Below are positions 18,161 to 32,467 of a DNA stretch of 64,000 bases, in pieces. Position 1 is the stretch's first letter; every line of letters begins with the position of its first letter. The translations under genes were made by a program, and so were the position numbers. This stretch comes from Bacteroidota bacterium (GTDB lineage Bacteria > Bacteroidota > Bacteroidia > Chitinophagales > Saprospiraceae), in the NCBI GenBank assembly GCA_003045895.1, contig PZPC01000002.1, positions 1 through 64,000 on the forward strand, read 5' to 3'. Under the pieces are notes generated by a model. The model was not told the DNA's origin. It made no database searches and saw nothing but the letters and a program-made list of their open reading frames with translations.

Positions 18161-18267
18161 AGCGCGCTTGTTTTAAAAGGTCAATCAGCACTAAAACACC
18201 GGATTGGGAGGTAGGGTTGAACGGGCGGTTTGGAACCTAAATGGGATGCGCGGGCAGCAAGTATGGG

Positions 18268-18849
18268 TTACGATAGCCAGCCTTTACCGGGAGCGCCGGG
18301 AGTTGGCGCTGCTCGACTGATTTCCACTAACTTTAAAACCGTTTTCCAATTCCTGGTAGTGGCACTTACTTTTAGCTTTTTCTCAAAAAAATTATTGGTC
18401 AGTTTGGATTCGTGGTACTTGCCTGCGCAGTAAATGAAAACGTCTTTGCCGTCCAGCACAAATTTATCAGGTTCGTAATTGTAGGTTTGCAGCTGTAGCT
18501 GGTTTTCCGGGGTTGGCTCCTCATTAAGTAAGGTTAAATGCAAATGGGCGAGGTCCGGGTCTCCTTTAAAAAAAGGATTTTGATTTATGGCCTGTTCCAA
18601 TTCGTTGGCGGTTCTGATAATTACCGGAACGTCAAAACCAAATCGTTCGTTGATGGCCTTTTCGAGGCGTTTGGACAACGCCAGATCTTCCGCTTTGCCA
18701 TCCGTATCGAAAATCACGTTCCCGCTTTGGATATAGGTTGTTATTTTTGAAAAATTCAGCTCCGAAAACAGGGCTTTCAAATCCGCCATTAGAATTTTCC
18801 GCTTCCCGCCCACATTTATTCCCCTTAGGATGGCTATTTTTTGAGTCAT
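18268..18849 (-). CDS. DUF1697 domain protein
   Basis: 193 residues starting with the family hallmark ILRGINVGGKRKILMADLK, followed by YIQSGNVIF and ending with SATTRNWKTVLKLVEI, the usual end of the domain. The C-terminal extension is short. The fold resembles a ferredoxin-like duplicate; function unknown. AT-richer than its neighbours, as often for this widely exchanged family. Confidence 0.9.
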   Translation of the reverse strand: MTQKIAILRGINVGGKRKILMADLKALFSELNFSKITTYIQSGNVIFDTDGKAEDLALSKRLEKAINERFGFDVPVIIRTANELEQAINQNPFFKGDPDLAHLHLTLLNEEPTPENQLQLQTYNYEPDKFVLDGKDVFIYCAGKYHESKLTNNFFEKKLKVSATTRNWKTVLKLVEISRAAPTPGAPGKGWLS

Positions 18850-19129
18850 TTTTGTCTTTTTGAATGCTACTAAATATAGCCTGTACCATTTTTATATTTT
18901 AGACAAGTCAATTCTATTCAGTCTAAGATAGATCCTCTTATAGCCCCAATTATTCTGTTTAGCGATTGATCTGATTTCTGATCTATCTTCATGATTTCCT
19001 GGATGAGTTTATATTTCCTACTATCTTAGGTTTCCTGTCATCTGGAATTATTTGGTTGTTGCTTTATGCAATTTACTGTTTTTCTTTCGATTGGCCAATG
19101 GTTAGTAGGCGTAAATCCCCGCTATTGTG
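18850..19129. other. Intergenic region before mnmG
   Basis: AT-rich spacer between the divergent DUF1697 and mnmG genes with no ORF of note. Two stretches share GATCTGATTTCTGATCTATC-like sequence (around 18964-18985) with AGATAGATC at 18925-18933, forming a weak dyad. No RNA gene recognised. Confidence 0.4.
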
Positions 19130-19137
19130 TAAATTTG
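19130..19137 (+). promoter_or_regulatory. Candidate -7 promoter box for mnmG
   Basis: TAAATTTG fits TAnnTTTG exactly and lies 22 bases before the mnmG ATG. The expected -33 TTTG is not clear. Confidence 0.4.
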
Positions 19138-19159
19138 TGGTTCTAAATTAGAGAAGGGT

Positions 19160-21025
<1,866 letters not shown>

Positions 21026-21273
21026 ACACGGGTAACGGGCACCAACCGATTTTCAATTTGTCATTGTGGCTACGGGTAAACGCATTTACTGCCGGGACGA
21101 ATATTGTTGTGATCATTTTGAAATGACCAGCTATTCCAGGTACCAATACCTGGAAGAAGAGCGTAAAGACATCATTGCCGCCATCAAAGCACGTGGATCG
21201 ATTTATGGAAAATAGTAAAGTGCTCTTTTTTGTTTAAAATAAAAAATCAAACAAACATTTCAAACATTAACAC
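21026..21273. other. Intergenic region between mnmG and the PBP1A gene
   Basis: No supported gene. A 30-codon frame (21123-21215) is discussed under rejected items. The last ~100 bases are AT-rich and lead into the PBP promoter region. Confidence 0.4.
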
Positions 21274-21281
21274 TATCTTTG
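21274..21281 (+). promoter_or_regulatory. Candidate -7 promoter box for the PBP1A gene
   Basis: TATCTTTG is an exact TAnnTTTG match, 40 bases before the ATG, giving a short 5' leader. No -33 TTTG at the usual distance. Confidence 0.4.
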
Positions 21282-21321
21282 CTGGGTTAATCGTTTTTAG
21301 TAGCTGAACCCTAGCTTCACC

Positions 21322-23829
21322 ATGGATTGGCATAAAAATAGCAGTGTGATAGACAAAACCACCAAATGGGCAACCCAACAAGGCGCCGCCCTCACCCACT
21401 GGGCAAAAGCACAACCGGGTTGGCGATTGGTACTGTACGGTATCGGCGGTCCGCTGGCGGCGGGTATCGGACTCGTTCTGGTACTGAGTGCCCTGATCTG
21501 GCTGGGTGCTTTCGGTGCCCTGCCCTCGTATCCGGAGCTTAAAAACATCCACAACCACCAGGCTTCGGAGATCTACAGCGAAGATGGGATCCAGCTTGGT
21601 AAATACTACATTGAAAACCGCACCGATGCCACCCTCGACGAGATCTCGCCGCTGGTTATCCAGGGCCTGGTAGCAACCGAAGACGCCCGTTTTTTTGAGC
21701 ACAGCGGGATCGACCTGCGCGCCTGGGGACGGGTCATTGTGAAATCCATTCTCCTCCAGGACGAATCCTCGGGCGGCGGCAGTACCCTCAGCCAGCAGCT
21801 GGCCAAAAACCTCTTCCCCCGGCGAAATTACGCCTTGCTCGGTTTGCCCATCAACAAGCTGCGCGAAATGTTCGTCGCCCGGCGGCTGGAAAACACCTAC
21901 GACAAGGAGGAACTGCTGCGCATGTACCTCAATACCGTTCCTTTTGGGGAAAACGCCTTTGGGATCAAGGTAGCGGCTTTCCGTTTTTTCAACAAATCGG
22001 CTGAGCACCTGAAAGCCGAAGAAGCGGCCTTGTTGGTCGGGATGCTCAAGGGCACCTCCCTGTACAATCCCCGCCGCAACCCCGACCAGGCGCAGGAACG
22101 CCGCAACGTGGTGCTGCGGCAGCTCGTCAAGGCGGGCCACCTGCCGGCTGCCGAACTGGACAGCCTCTGCCAATTGCCCGTCCTACTGGACTTCAAACTG
22201 GAAGGGCACAACGAAGGCATGGCTACCTACTTCCGCGAACACCTGCGCCAGGAAGTGTTGCAGGTGCTAAAGGACAAGAAAAAAGCCGACGGCTCGGCCT
22301 ACAACCTGTATACCGATGGACTGAAAATTTATACCACCATCAACAGCCGGATGCAACGCCACGCGGAAGCGGCCGTCGCCTACCAGATGCCGTTGGTACA
22401 GGCGCGGTTTGCCGCCGACTGGCGCAAGCGCAGCCCCTGGTCCGATGCGACCCTGCGGCGGGCTCTGCTACAGACACCGCGCTACCAGCAACTCAAAGAA
22501 CGCCGCCGTTCGGAGGCTGAAATTGAAAAGAGTTTTGCCACCCCCGTCGCCATGACCATCTTCGACTGGAAGGGCGGTGCCGTAGATACCCTCCTGAGTC
22601 CGCTGGATTCCCTCAAGCACTACCTCATGTTGCTCAACGTGGGGCTGCTCTCGGTGGAACCCGCTACGGGCCTCGTCCGGGCCTGGGTGGGCGGCATCGA
22701 CCACCGCTTTATCCAGTACGACCACGTCAAGTCGAAACGCCCCGTGGGTTCTACCTTTAAGCCCATCGTCTACGCGGCGGCATTGCAGAGCGGCATGATG
22801 CCTTGCGAATACACCGAAAACCAATTGCATACCTACGACCAGTTCAAGGGCTGGCAACCGCAGAACAGCGATGGCAAGTACGGCGGCGCCTATTCCCTCG
22901 CCGGTGCGCTCAGCAATTCGGTGAATACCGTCGCCGTAGAACTGGCCCTGCGCGCCGGGCTGAAAAACGTGCGCCAACTGGCCCGCGACATGGGCGTCAG
23001 CAGTGACATCCCCCTGGTGCCCGCCATTGCACTGGGTGCGGTGGATGCCAGCCTGATTGATATGGTTACGGTTTATGCGACCTTGGCCAACCGGGGCTAC
23101 CGACCCGACCGGCTCCACTACCTGGACAAAATTGTGACCGCCGACGGCGAGGTACTCGCTACTTTTCCCCGCCCCAACGGCAAGAAATTCGTCAAAGTGC
23201 TCGAACCTGGCCACGCCGACATGATGCTCAACCTCTTGCAGTCTGTCGTCGACAGCGGCACGGCCCAACGGCTGCGCTCAGAATTCGGTATCCAGGGCAC
23301 CCTCATGGGTAAGACCGGTACCACCCAGGAGCAGGGCGACGGCTGGTTTGTAGGCTTCAACTCCCAGTTGGTGACCGGGGTGTGGGTGGGTGCCGACCAG
23401 CCGGGCATCCATTTCCGGACCCTCTCCAACGGGCAGGCGTCGCGCACGGCATTGCCCATCTTCGGCTCCTACACGGTGCGCGTCTACAAGGATGCCAAAT
23501 TCAAAAAAATCCGCCAGGCGACTTATCCCGAGCCGCCCGAAATGGTACTGGCCCTGCTGGAATGTCCGCCCTATCTGCCCGAACTGCCGGTTGTGGGTTA
23601 CGAAGATGCTCCCGTGGATCAGATGGTCGACTGGAACCGAACCATCGAGTCCATCGATCCGGTGCGCCTGCAGGAAGTCCTTACTGACAATCCGCGCCGC
23701 GACAACGAAAACCTCTCGGAATACGCTGAACGCATCCGCCGGCTCGCCGGCCGCGATGAGCGCCGCGAAGAACGGCGCGATTACTGGGGAAAGGTTTTCT
23801 TTGGCAAAAAAGAGGACGGCGGCGGGTAG
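21322..23829 (+). CDS. Class A penicillin-binding protein (PBP1A-type)
   Basis: 835 residues: a cytoplasmic N-terminus, one transmembrane anchor (about 33-57), a GT51 peptidoglycan glycosyltransferase domain with ATEDARFF (Glu120 catalytic) and GGGSTLSQQLAKNLF, then a transpeptidase domain with S477-T-F-K480, S533-V-N535 and K664-T-G-T667. It polymerises and cross-links peptidoglycan. A basic tail (RRDERREERR-like) ends the protein. The stop codon is one base from that of the convergent patatin gene. Confidence 0.95.
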   Translation: MDWHKNSSVIDKTTKWATQQGAALTHWAKAQPGWRLVLYGIGGPLAAGIGLVLVLSALIWLGAFGALPSYPELKNIHNHQASEIYSEDGIQLGKYYIENRTDATLDEISPLVIQGLVATEDARFFEHSGIDLRAWGRVIVKSILLQDESSGGGSTLSQQLAKNLFPRRNYALLGLPINKLREMFVARRLENTYDKEELLRMYLNTVPFGENAFGIKVAAFRFFNKSAEHLKAEEAALLVGMLKGTSLYNPRRNPDQAQERRNVVLRQLVKAGHLPAAELDSLCQLPVLLDFKLEGHNEGMATYFREHLRQEVLQVLKDKKKADGSAYNLYTDGLKIYTTINSRMQRHAEAAVAYQMPLVQARFAADWRKRSPWSDATLRRALLQTPRYQQLKERRRSEAEIEKSFATPVAMTIFDWKGGAVDTLLSPLDSLKHYLMLLNVGLLSVEPATGLVRAWVGGIDHRFIQYDHVKSKRPVGSTFKPIVYAAALQSGMMPCEYTENQLHTYDQFKGWQPQNSDGKYGGAYSLAGALSNSVNTVAVELALRAGLKNVRQLARDMGVSSDIPLVPAIALGAVDASLIDMVTVYATLANRGYRPDRLHYLDKIVTADGEVLATFPRPNGKKFVKVLEPGHADMMLNLLQSVVDSGTAQRLRSEFGIQGTLMGKTGTTQEQGDGWFVGFNSQLVTGVWVGADQPGIHFRTLSNGQASRTALPIFGSYTVRVYKDAKFKKIRQATYPEPPEMVLALLECPPYLPELPVVGYEDAPVDQMVDWNRTIESIDPVRLQEVLTDNPRRDNENLSEYAERIRRLAGRDERREERRDYWGKVFFGKKEDGGG

Positions 23830-23830
23830 G

Positions 23831-25903
23831 CTAAATCTCGTACTGACTGACCGCTTCCCCGGCTTCGGTGGCTTCGGTAACTTCCGCGCTGGGATCCAGC
23901 ACCACTTCTTCCATAGCACGTGCACGCGCCGCAGGTAGTGGCACGGGCATCGACCCGAACAGCTGCACATCCTTATCGAAGTGACGGTACAACTCGTCCA
24001 GTGGAATGGTAAAAGCGTGATCAACGTCGAAGTCGTTGAGGTTGTCGCACCCCAACATATCGGCGGCGATAAACTGCCCCAGCTGGTAATAGGACTCCCA
24101 CTGGATGGGATCAAAAAACTGATCGGCAGTGGATTCGTGGGGAAAATCGGGGTTGTAGATCTTGTACTTGTAGGTACCGTATTTCAGCGGGTCCTTTTCA
24201 GGCGAAATATCGGGCCGGCCAACGGGTGCCGTAACGGTACTCTTGACGTAAACAAAGACGCCTGTTTTTTTGCCGCCAGGGTAGTGAATGATCTTCTCTT
24301 CTCCGTTTTCTTCGATTTTGTCCCACAGTTGGTAGAGGTCTGCTACCACGAAGCGCTTCCGCGAATAGCCGTGGCTGGGCTTTACCCGCATCACATCTTC
24401 GGGGACTTGGTCGCGCCGAAAGCGGATGTCGATGCCCAATTCGTTGCGCGCCCGAACGGTCAGGTTTTCCAGATCGGCGAAGAGAAACGAAGAATCCGCG
24501 CCGGCATCTACCGAAATAATGAGTTTGCACTGCCGGCGCAACAATTCCATCACCCCGAGGTTTTCGATGTGCCCGCCGTCGCTGATGTTCACCATTTTCT
24601 TATCGGTTCCGATACGCCCAAACAATTCGTAAAAAAAATAAAACGGCCACCAGACCACGGGCCAGGAGGTCTTCATGCGCAGGGGGTTCCAGGTCCAGAA
24701 ACCCAGGCGGAGGTTGAAAATGGTGAGCAAGATACTGAGTAACTTATTGGAATAAATTCCCAGGCCCGGATTCACGGCGGCTGCCGAGATGGTGACGGCG
24801 GCCGGCAACGTCATTTGGCGGTAGCCGTTGGCGGTGGCCGTTGGCACGTAGCCCACCAGCTTGGCTCCGCAAAAAAGCGGCGAAAGCAGGAAATAATCAC
24901 TGGCCTTGGCGCCCTGGAAGTTGGGGTCTTTGCTCGATTGCAGGTTCAGACAGGTATTGATCAGCGGATAGGGCGCGAAATAATCGTCTTCCGCGTCACT
25001 GCCGGGCTGGAAGAGGTTCTTCAGCAGGACGTTCTTATTTTCGCGGGCGAAATGCAGAAAAGCGTCCGCCAGTTGCTTGCGGTAGAACCGGTGAAAGCTG
25101 GTGGCGTTGGGGTTGGTGAGCAAGCCCATCAGCACCAGCACGAAGCCCACGGTGAGAAAGACCAGCAGCTGTTCGCCGTTGGGTGCTTTGATCGACTGGA
25201 AGCTTTGCACGACCGGCCAGCTGAAAGTGAGCAACACCAGCAGGACAAAGCCTGTTTCAACGCGATTGAACCTATTCGAAATCCCGAGGCGGTAAACGGC
25301 CGCCACGTTGAGCAGGTAATGGGTTACCACCAAGCCCAACCCCACGTAGAGAACTTCTGGCAGGAGCCAGGCGACGTGTCGTTGCAGGGCATCGGTAAAA
25401 TCGATTTCGACGAGGTCATAATATTTAAAAAAGAAATAAGACCCCCCCACCAGGGCCAACAGGACGGCCGGGCTAACCAGGCTCATCAGGAAACTGACCA
25501 AAAAAGCAACGACCAGGGTAACCTGGTTCCAGATCTTCACCCCGCCCGTTCCCGGAAACAGGTATTCGCCCCGCTTACGCAGGTAGTCGATGTGCTCCTC
25601 GTCGAAGAGTTGGTTTTCCTGGCCTTTTTCCCGGAGGGTCGCCTGCAGGTAGGCGCCGGTGTACCCCCCACCAGACACGGTGCTGAGGTAATCGGCCTGT
25701 TTGATGAGTCCAAACTTGTGGAGGGTTTTTAAAATCCCCATATTGATGGTCGCCGAGCGGATACCACCGCCGGAAAGCGCGATCCCAAATCGATTGTCGG
25801 CGAGCGCGGCGGCGAATGCTTCGCCCACCAATTTGGCCCGCCGTTGCCGGAGCAATTCATCTTCGGCGGCGATGACGTCGGAATAGGAAATTTTATCGGG
25901 CAT
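23831..25903 (-). CDS. Patatin-like phospholipase with membrane segments
   Basis: 690 residues. The patatin N-terminal oxyanion motif SGGGIRS is at about 44-50, the nucleophile segment STVSGGGY lies in a slightly degenerate GxSxG context, and the catalytic Asp motif ISDGGHIENLG is in the middle. Four to five hydrophobic helices (from about 135 to 270) interrupt the two halves of the catalytic domain, so the enzyme is probably membrane-embedded. A GTG 30 bases upstream is possible, but ATG 25903 (MPDKISYSDV) is preferred. It follows the alanine dehydrogenase gene by 56 bp on the same strand. Confidence 0.88.
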   Translation of the reverse strand: MPDKISYSDVIAAEDELLRQRRAKLVGEAFAAALADNRFGIALSGGGIRSATINMGILKTLHKFGLIKQADYLSTVSGGGYTGAYLQATLREKGQENQLFDEEHIDYLRKRGEYLFPGTGGVKIWNQVTLVVAFLVSFLMSLVSPAVLLALVGGSYFFFKYYDLVEIDFTDALQRHVAWLLPEVLYVGLGLVVTHYLLNVAAVYRLGISNRFNRVETGFVLLVLLTFSWPVVQSFQSIKAPNGEQLLVFLTVGFVLVLMGLLTNPNATSFHRFYRKQLADAFLHFARENKNVLLKNLFQPGSDAEDDYFAPYPLINTCLNLQSSKDPNFQGAKASDYFLLSPLFCGAKLVGYVPTATANGYRQMTLPAAVTISAAAVNPGLGIYSNKLLSILLTIFNLRLGFWTWNPLRMKTSWPVVWWPFYFFYELFGRIGTDKKMVNISDGGHIENLGVMELLRRQCKLIISVDAGADSSFLFADLENLTVRARNELGIDIRFRRDQVPEDVMRVKPSHGYSRKRFVVADLYQLWDKIEENGEEKIIHYPGGKKTGVFVYVKSTVTAPVGRPDISPEKDPLKYGTYKYKIYNPDFPHESTADQFFDPIQWESYYQLGQFIAADMLGCDNLNDFDVDHAFTIPLDELYRHFDKDVQLFGSMPVPLPAARARAMEEVVLDPSAEVTEATEAGEAVSQYEI

Positions 25904-25959
25904 AGCGCGGTACTTTTGTAGCAATGATAGCACTCCTTTTCAGCAGCCAAAACGAGCGC

Positions 25960-27189
25960 TTAAATATCGGACGTAATCAGCAAATCCAGATCGGTAGATT
26001 TGATATCAAAACGACGCCCCAGGTACGCGTTCGTCAGGCAGCCCTTGTAGGTGTAGACGCCGTGGCGGAGGCCCAGGCTGCCGAAGAGAATCTTTTCGAT
26101 ACTTTGCACGTCGCCAGCCCGCAGCAGTATCGGTGTCATAATGTTGCTGGTGGCAATGGAGGCGGTGCGTGCTACCCGGGACGCAATATTGGGAACACAG
26201 TAGTGGATAACGCCGTGTTTGACGAAGGTCGGCTTGTCCAGCGAGGTAACGCGGGAGGTGGCAAAGCAGCCGCCCTGATCGATGCTCACGTCGATGATCA
26301 CCGCGCCGTCCTTCATTTTTTCGATCATGGATTCGTTGACCACCACGGGCGTGCGGCCACTCTCGGAATGGATAGCACCAATGACCACCTCGGCAGAAAC
26401 CAGTTCGCGTTCGAGATAGACCGGATTGAGGGAACTGGTGTAGAGTGGCCGGCCTACCTGGTTCTGGATCCTTTTGAGTTTGTAAATGTTGTCGTCGAAA
26501 ATTCGGACCTCGGCACCCAGGCCCAGGGCTGTCCGGGTGGCATATTCGGCTACGATCCCCGCTCCCAGGATGACCACTTTGGCACTGGGCACGCCGGAAA
26601 TCCCCCCCAGGAGCACCCCCGCGCCACCACTGGTATTGGAGAGCAGTTCGCCTGCGGTGAGCATGGCGCTGATGCCAGCCATTTCACTCATAATGCGCAC
26701 GATGGGAAAATAGCCAGATTCGTCCTTGATGTACTCCATGGCCAGCGCAATAACCCGTTTGTGTTTGAGCCGGTAAATGTACTCGGCGTTGATGATGGGC
26801 AATTGCAGCGGGGAGATGAGGAGTTGGTTGGGCCGCATGAATTCAATTTCGTCCAGCGTAGGCGGCGCGACTTTGATAATGACATCGGCTTTGTAAACTT
26901 CTTCCGGGCTGGCCGCAATTTCTGCTCCTGCTTCCGAATAATCGTGGTCCGAAAACCGGGATTTGTCGCCGGCACCCGTTTCCAGCACAATACGATGACC
27001 CGCTGCCACGAGGGTCGTCACCGACGAAGGCACCAGGGCTATCCGGTTTTCTTGCAGCGTGATTTCTTTGGGAATGCCGATGTAGAGCTTGCGCTCACGA
27101 GGGAACCGTTGCAGCGTTTCGGGTTGTGTCATCAGTTGCACATCCGTAAACTCCTTGGGCATTTGAATTTTCTTCTCCTTATCACTCAT
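25960..27189 (-). CDS. ald: Alanine dehydrogenase
   Basis: 409 residues, NAD-dependent deamination of L-alanine to pyruvate or the reverse. The catalytic N-terminal part contains GIPKEITLQENRIALVP, the substrate-binding KVAPPT and the MEYIKDESGYFP region. The Rossmann dinucleotide site is VVILGAGIVAEYA, followed by VIIDVSIDQGGCFATS and HYCVPNIASRVARTAS. The N-terminal ~35 residues are longer than in Bacillus Ald and are typical of Bacteroidota. Divergent from gyrB across 281 bp. Confidence 0.93.
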   Translation of the reverse strand: MSDKEKKIQMPKEFTDVQLMTQPETLQRFPRERKLYIGIPKEITLQENRIALVPSSVTTLVAAGHRIVLETGAGDKSRFSDHDYSEAGAEIAASPEEVYKADVIIKVAPPTLDEIEFMRPNQLLISPLQLPIINAEYIYRLKHKRVIALAMEYIKDESGYFPIVRIMSEMAGISAMLTAGELLSNTSGGAGVLLGGISGVPSAKVVILGAGIVAEYATRTALGLGAEVRIFDDNIYKLKRIQNQVGRPLYTSSLNPVYLERELVSAEVVIGAIHSESGRTPVVVNESMIEKMKDGAVIIDVSIDQGGCFATSRVTSLDKPTFVKHGVIHYCVPNIASRVARTASIATSNIMTPILLRAGDVQSIEKILFGSLGLRHGVYTYKGCLTNAYLGRRFDIKSTDLDLLITSDI

Positions 27190-27314
27190 TCAGCATCGCT
27201 TAGTAGGCCTAATAAATGGACCGCACACCGTTAGTCGTTTTTTAAAAAAGGTCCCCAAAGGACAACCCGGTGGACACCATTCATCAAAAATAATGTTTTC
27301 CGCGCGGATTTTGA

Positions 27315-29447
<2,133 letters not shown>

Positions 29448-29475
29448 GCCGGGCTAACCCGGACTTTCGGATAAC

Positions 29476-29515
29476 AAAAGCGGGCAGCACCACAAGGTGT
29501 TGCCCGCTTTTTTTT
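29476..29515 (+). terminator. Intrinsic terminator of gyrB
   Basis: A 12-16 bp GC-rich stem (arms 29476-29491 and 29496-29511, one G-T pair) with an ACAA loop is followed by eight T residues, 30 bases after the gyrB stop. Confidence 0.9.
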
Positions 29516-29762
29516 ATCCCCCTGCCAGGCCCACCCCGCCAAACGACCCCCATTCTTCAATATGCCATTTCAGACAAACAATATTCCGCTTAAATGCGCT
29601 ATCTAAGTTATTAAAAATGCAATAGTCGAGTATTAAGCAAATAATTATCTGAGGCGCCGATTTTCATTTGTGCTTTTTATTATGCTTTTTGTATAACTTA
29701 CCCGTCTTAAAACAACAACACCCCACCAACACACTTTATTTTATCCATTAAATTAGCAGATT
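29516..29762. other. AT-rich upstream region of the first metalloprotease gene
   Basis: No ORF. AT-rich sequence likely holding the protease promoter. The 3' end shares an AGCAGATTATGAAA junction with the upstream region of the paralogue at 33688, so the leader was duplicated with the gene. Confidence 0.5.
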
Positions 29763-32357
29763 ATGAAAATAGTTAACTATCTACTTCTGCTATTCCTATG
29801 TCCCGTATTTTTATTTGGGCAAAGAATAGTAAGTGACCGGGTACAAAAAGCTGAAACCAAGCTACCCAAAGTCAATTATTCCCTCGTAAATGCGAGCAGC
29901 CAAAGCCTGAAAGACGCGGGAATACCTGAAAATGTGCTTTCCGAAGGAATACTGGTCAACCTGAACCAGGCTAGTATCCGGACATTGCTCAACACCCGAC
30001 CTGAATTGCTGGAACTTCGCTTTCCCCTGCCGGGCCTCGGAGAAACCAGTGTCACACTTATTCCTAACAAAGTACTTACAAGTGATTTCATCCTGCGTAC
30101 CAGCGACGGCCGGACACTTGATTACCAACCCGGGTTGTATTACTACGGCACCGTGACCAACGACCCCAGTACCCTGGTAGCCATCAGTATCTTTGACCAG
30201 GAAATTCACGGTATGATCAGCACCGACCGCGGTAATTTTGTCATCGGAAAACTGGAGGAACCAGGTAGTGAGCAACACCTTATTTATAACGATCGTGCGT
30301 ACAAGCAATCCTTCGATCTGGACTGTGGCACCGAAGACGACGGCGTGGGCTACAAACCCAGCCAGCTGGAATTTGACGCCACCAAAGCAGTTGGCGACTG
30401 TATCCGGGTATACGTAGAAATCGACGATGATGTGGTTACCAACAAAGGTGGTGCAACGGGTGCCACCAACTACATTACCGGCCTGTTCAACCAGACCATC
30501 ACCCTCTACGCCAACGAGAGCCTGAACATGGTGGTATCTGAAATCAAAGCCTGGACCACCCCGGCGCCCTATTCCGGTACCTCGTCCAGTGCCATGCTAA
30601 GCAGCTACCAGGCCAATACGGGCACCTTCAATGGCGACCTCTCTCACCTGGTTTCTTACCAGGCCAGTGGAGGTATCGCCGCCGGTTTTGCAGGAATATG
30701 TGCGACCAACCCCGACAACTCCAAGTGTTTTAGCAGCATTGATGCTTCTTACAGCAACGTACCTACCTATTCTTTCTCGGTGATGGTGGTCACTCACGAG
30801 ATGGGTCACCTCATCGGATCGCGCCACACGCACGCTTGTGTATGGAATGGCAACAATACCGCCATCGACGGTTGCGCGGGTGGTGTGGAAGGCGGTTGCG
30901 CCCTGCCCGGTAGCCCTTCCGGTGGTGGTACGATCATGAGCTATTGCCACCTTACTACGGGTATCAATTTCAACCTGGGCTTTGGCGCTCAGCCCGGAGC
31001 GGTAATCCGCAATACCGTGGCCAATGCGAGCTGCCTGGCACCTTGTGGCGGCGGCGGTGGCCCAACGTGTACGGATGGCGTGCAAAACGGTACCGAAACG
31101 GGCGTAGATTGTGGCGGCTCCAGCTGCCCCGCTTGCCCGACGGCTTGTAACGACAACCCAGTTACCATCTCGATAACTTTTGACAATTACCCCGAAGAAA
31201 CAAGTTGGACCGTCACCAACGCCAGTGGGTCGGTAGTTGCTTCCGGTGGCACTTACGGTGCACAACCGGATGGTTCGACCCTGGTTCAGAACCTGTGCCT
31301 GGTCAACGGCTGTTACAATTTCAACATCTTCGATGCGTATGGCGACGGGATGTGTTGCACTTACGGAAACGGCAGTTATACCGTTTCGGCGGGTGGCAGC
31401 ACCGTAGCCAGTGGTGGATCATTCACCACCAGCCAGAGCACGAATTTCTGCGTGGGGGCAGCTGCACCTACCTGTACGGATGGTATCCAGAACGGTGACG
31501 AAACCGGTGTCGACTGTGGCGGTTCTACCTGCCCTTCTTGTCCTACGGGTGGTAGCCAGGTGCTGCTGGGATCGTATTTCGAGACCGGCTTTGATGGCTG
31601 GTCAGATGGGGGCGCCGATTGTGCGCGCTACGCAGGGACGTACTCCTACGAAGGTACTTACTCCATCCAGTTGCGCGACAACTCCGGAACAGCTTCCGCG
31701 ATGACCTCGGGCAGCTTTAATGTGACCAGTTTCAACCAACTGGAAATCAAATTCTACTTCTATGCCAACAGCATGGAAACCGGCGAAGATTTCTGGGTGC
31801 GTTACTACAATGGTTCCACCTGGCAAACGGTGGCCACCTACGCCCGGGGCACCAGCTTCAACAACAATACCTTCTACACCGCTACGGTAACGCTGAATAC
31901 CAGCCAGGTGGCTTTCCCCAGCAATGCGCAATTCCGCTTCCAGTGTGATGCCAGTGCCGATAACGACCAAGTCTATATTGACCAGGTGACCATCACCGGT
32001 ATTTCAGGTGCCCTGATCGAAGCAGGTCCTATTGCGACAAGCATTACCCTCCTCGGCGACGCAACCGCAACCGAGTCGGAAATTTCCGTCTCTCCGGCAG
32101 TGTTCAACCAGGGGGTAGACGTGGTCCCAGGTCAGGTACTGGTCTTCCCGAATCCGGTAGCTGATGTACTTAACGTTCGCGCCGACGGCGAAATGCAGTC
32201 GATCCGCCTGCTCTCCGCTACGGGCCAGGTGCTGCGCCAGATTCCAATGGCCAGCGAACAGACGACCCTCGATATTGCTGATCTGAACCCCGGCATGTAT
32301 TACCTCCTCATCGAAGTGAATGGCGGGTTGATACCTCAACGGTTTGTGAAACAGTAA
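29763..32357 (+). CDS. Secreted M12-like zinc metalloprotease with T9SS sorting domain, paralogue 1
   Basis: 864 residues. A signal peptide (to FLFGQ), a propeptide-like region, and a reprolysin/M12-type catalytic domain with H345-E-M-G-H349 ... H355 (HExxHxxGxxH) and Met-turn IMSYCH (M392). Then come two TCxDGxQNGxETGVDCGG Cys repeats flanking a CTYGNGSYTVS domain, a jelly-roll-like carbohydrate/protein-binding module (FETGFDGWSDGG, EDFWVRYYNGSTW) and a type A T9SS domain (VFPNPVADVLNVRADG ... PQRFVKQ). It likely degrades extracellular protein. Paralogue of 33688-36348. Confidence 0.93.
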   Translation: MKIVNYLLLLFLCPVFLFGQRIVSDRVQKAETKLPKVNYSLVNASSQSLKDAGIPENVLSEGILVNLNQASIRTLLNTRPELLELRFPLPGLGETSVTLIPNKVLTSDFILRTSDGRTLDYQPGLYYYGTVTNDPSTLVAISIFDQEIHGMISTDRGNFVIGKLEEPGSEQHLIYNDRAYKQSFDLDCGTEDDGVGYKPSQLEFDATKAVGDCIRVYVEIDDDVVTNKGGATGATNYITGLFNQTITLYANESLNMVVSEIKAWTTPAPYSGTSSSAMLSSYQANTGTFNGDLSHLVSYQASGGIAAGFAGICATNPDNSKCFSSIDASYSNVPTYSFSVMVVTHEMGHLIGSRHTHACVWNGNNTAIDGCAGGVEGGCALPGSPSGGGTIMSYCHLTTGINFNLGFGAQPGAVIRNTVANASCLAPCGGGGGPTCTDGVQNGTETGVDCGGSSCPACPTACNDNPVTISITFDNYPEETSWTVTNASGSVVASGGTYGAQPDGSTLVQNLCLVNGCYNFNIFDAYGDGMCCTYGNGSYTVSAGGSTVASGGSFTTSQSTNFCVGAAAPTCTDGIQNGDETGVDCGGSTCPSCPTGGSQVLLGSYFETGFDGWSDGGADCARYAGTYSYEGTYSIQLRDNSGTASAMTSGSFNVTSFNQLEIKFYFYANSMETGEDFWVRYYNGSTWQTVATYARGTSFNNNTFYTATVTLNTSQVAFPSNAQFRFQCDASADNDQVYIDQVTITGISGALIEAGPIATSITLLGDATATESEISVSPAVFNQGVDVVPGQVLVFPNPVADVLNVRADGEMQSIRLLSATGQVLRQIPMASEQTTLDIADLNPGMYYLLIEVNGGLIPQRFVKQ

Positions 32358-32379
32358 AAGAAGATCGTTTAAAAAAAAT

Positions 32380-32418
32380 AGAGGGCTTCCCGAATGATTC
32401 GAGAAGCCCTCTGCTTTT
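32380..32418. terminator. Bidirectional terminator between convergent genes
   Basis: A 10 bp stem (32380-32389 with 32403-32412) plus a small inner stem is preceded by an A run and followed by TTTT. It separates the metalloprotease gene from the convergent dienelactone-hydrolase-like gene. Confidence 0.75.
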
Positions 32419-32467
32419 AACGCTGTGTCTGGGAATACGTCGCTATCCTCCGAGGGTACAGCCTTGC

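Noticed and set aside
21123-21215. 30-codon ORF (starting MTSYSRYQYLEEERKD) after mnmG
   Set aside because: It resembles the first helix of IS30-type transposases, but it is far too short and no terminal repeats or continuing frame were seen.
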